A stretch of 6,093 nt of DNA, taken from contig SKZC01000502.1 in assembly GCA_007127575.1 (NCBI GenBank), forward strand, positions 1 through 6,093, written 5' to 3'. The stretch's first letter is position 1. The number at the start of each line of letters is the position of its first letter. Positions 5,698-6,093 of the stretch are shown here, piece by piece. The notes below the pieces were generated by a model, which saw nothing but the letters and a program-made list of their open reading frames with translations, searched no databases and was not told the DNA's origin. The DNA is from Gemmatimonadota bacterium (GTDB lineage: Bacteria > Gemmatimonadota > Gemmatimonadetes > Longimicrobiales > Gaopeijiaceae). Made by a program: the position numbers and the translations under genes.

Positions 5698-6093
5698 TCA
5701 CGCGGGACGGGCCTCCTCAGGGTCGTCCGGCCGGGACTCGGGTAGGAGGATCTCGAACGAGGCCCCTTGGCCGGCCTCGCTTACCACCAGGACCGCCCCT
5801 CGGTGGGACCGCACGATCCCCGCCACCTCGGCCAGGCCAAGCCCCCGCCCGAGGAAACGGGTGGTGAAGAAAGCGTCGAACACCCTCTCCAGGGTCTCGG
5901 GGTCGATCCCTTCCCCGCTGTCCCGTACCTCGAAGCCCGTGAAAACACCGGGTGGGGGCACCGGTTGGATCCAGCTATCCTGGAGCTCCTCCGACGAGCA
6001 CTCACGACGCCTCACCCGGATCCGGACCTTACCTCCAGCCTCCCCCAGGGCCTCCCCAGCGTTTCGGGTAAGGTTTCGAAGGGCCGACTCCAG
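5698..6093 (-). CDS. Sensor histidine kinase, C-terminal ATPase domain (partial)
   Basis: C-terminal 131 residues of a two-component sensor kinase; the gene enters from the right edge and its sensor and dimerisation parts are not in the window. Frame continuity to base 6093 is clear. The visible part begins with the N box 'LRNLTRNAGEAL' (5-16, Asn11 the likely Mg/ATP ligand). It continues with the G1 box 'VRDSGEGID' (56-64), the F box 'VFDAFFTTRF' (71-80) and the G2 box 'GRGLGLAEV' (82-90), and closes with 'GASFEILLP' (110-118). This is a complete HATPase_c end of the kind often found in PAS-containing kinases. The protein stops 13 residues later, so no receiver domain is fused at the C-terminus. 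A GTG at 6015 lies inside the domain and is not a true start. It converges on the asparaginase gene with 36 bases between the stops. The ligand and response regulator are not visible. Confidence 0.92.
   Translation of the reverse strand: MESALRNLTRNAGEALGEAGGKVRIRVRRRECSSEELQDSWIQPVPPPGVFTGFEVRDSGEGIDPETLERVFDAFFTTRFLGRGLGLAEVAGIVRSHRGAVLVVSEAGQGASFEILLPESRPDDPEEARPA

Noticed and set aside
5682..5699. Short inverted repeat GAGGG/CCCTC between the asparaginase and kinase genes as a bidirectional terminator
   Set aside because: The stem has only five to six pairs, there is no T run on either side, and it overlaps the kinase stop codon.
1..6093. Search for tRNA, rRNA, CRISPR repeats, insertion sequences and tandem repeats
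   Set aside because: No cloverleaf-like segment, spaced direct repeat array, transposase motif or terminal inverted repeat was seen on reading both strands.

Overview
The window is GC-rich bacterial DNA, densely packed with genes and using some GTG starts. It reads most like a member of the Gemmatimonadota or a close relative. That placement is an inference. It rests on a six-bladed beta-propeller protein opening with a 'DSAGVRIV' segment, a second secreted propeller lipoprotein, and general gene style; there is no rRNA or other phylogenetic marker here. I see no mobile element, CRISPR array, tRNA, rRNA or phage gene. This looks like ordinary chromosomal territory, and I did not find a convincing new multi-gene system.

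Layout: (1) 2-1144 (+) is a six-bladed beta-propeller protein whose true N-terminus probably lies left of the window. (2) 1206-2123 (+) follows after about 60 bases and is a cytoplasmic alpha/beta hydrolase with a complete Ser-Asp-His triad. (3) Converging on it from the other strand is a two-gene unit, 3517-2375 (NHL-propeller lipoprotein resembling the C-terminal lyase half of peptide-amidating enzymes) then 2357-2151 (a 68-residue zinc-ribbon protein), separated by 17 bases. (4) A 268-base divergent spacer (3518-3785) with an imperfect inverted repeat separates this unit from (5) 3786-4385 (+), a small secreted lipoprotein of a conserved but uncharacterised type. It is followed by a hairpin with a short T run that looks like a terminator (4458-4493). 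(6) 4555-5661 (+) is an exported type II-like L-asparaginase with an altered active-site motif. (7) 6093-5698 (-) is the C-terminal ATPase end of a histidine kinase that runs off the right edge and converges on the asparaginase gene.

Functional theme: four of the seven genes encode or probably encode exported products (two propellers, one unknown lipoprotein, one asparaginase). This suggests a cell-envelope or periplasmic, possibly peptide and amino-acid scavenging, flavour. Apart from the propeller/zinc-ribbon pair and perhaps genes 1 and 2, nothing ties them into one pathway. The most interesting single observation is the asparaginase. Its normally invariant His-Gly-Thr-Asp-Thr motif reads His-Gly-Thr-Trp-Thr, while the catalytic threonines, tyrosine and lysine are kept.
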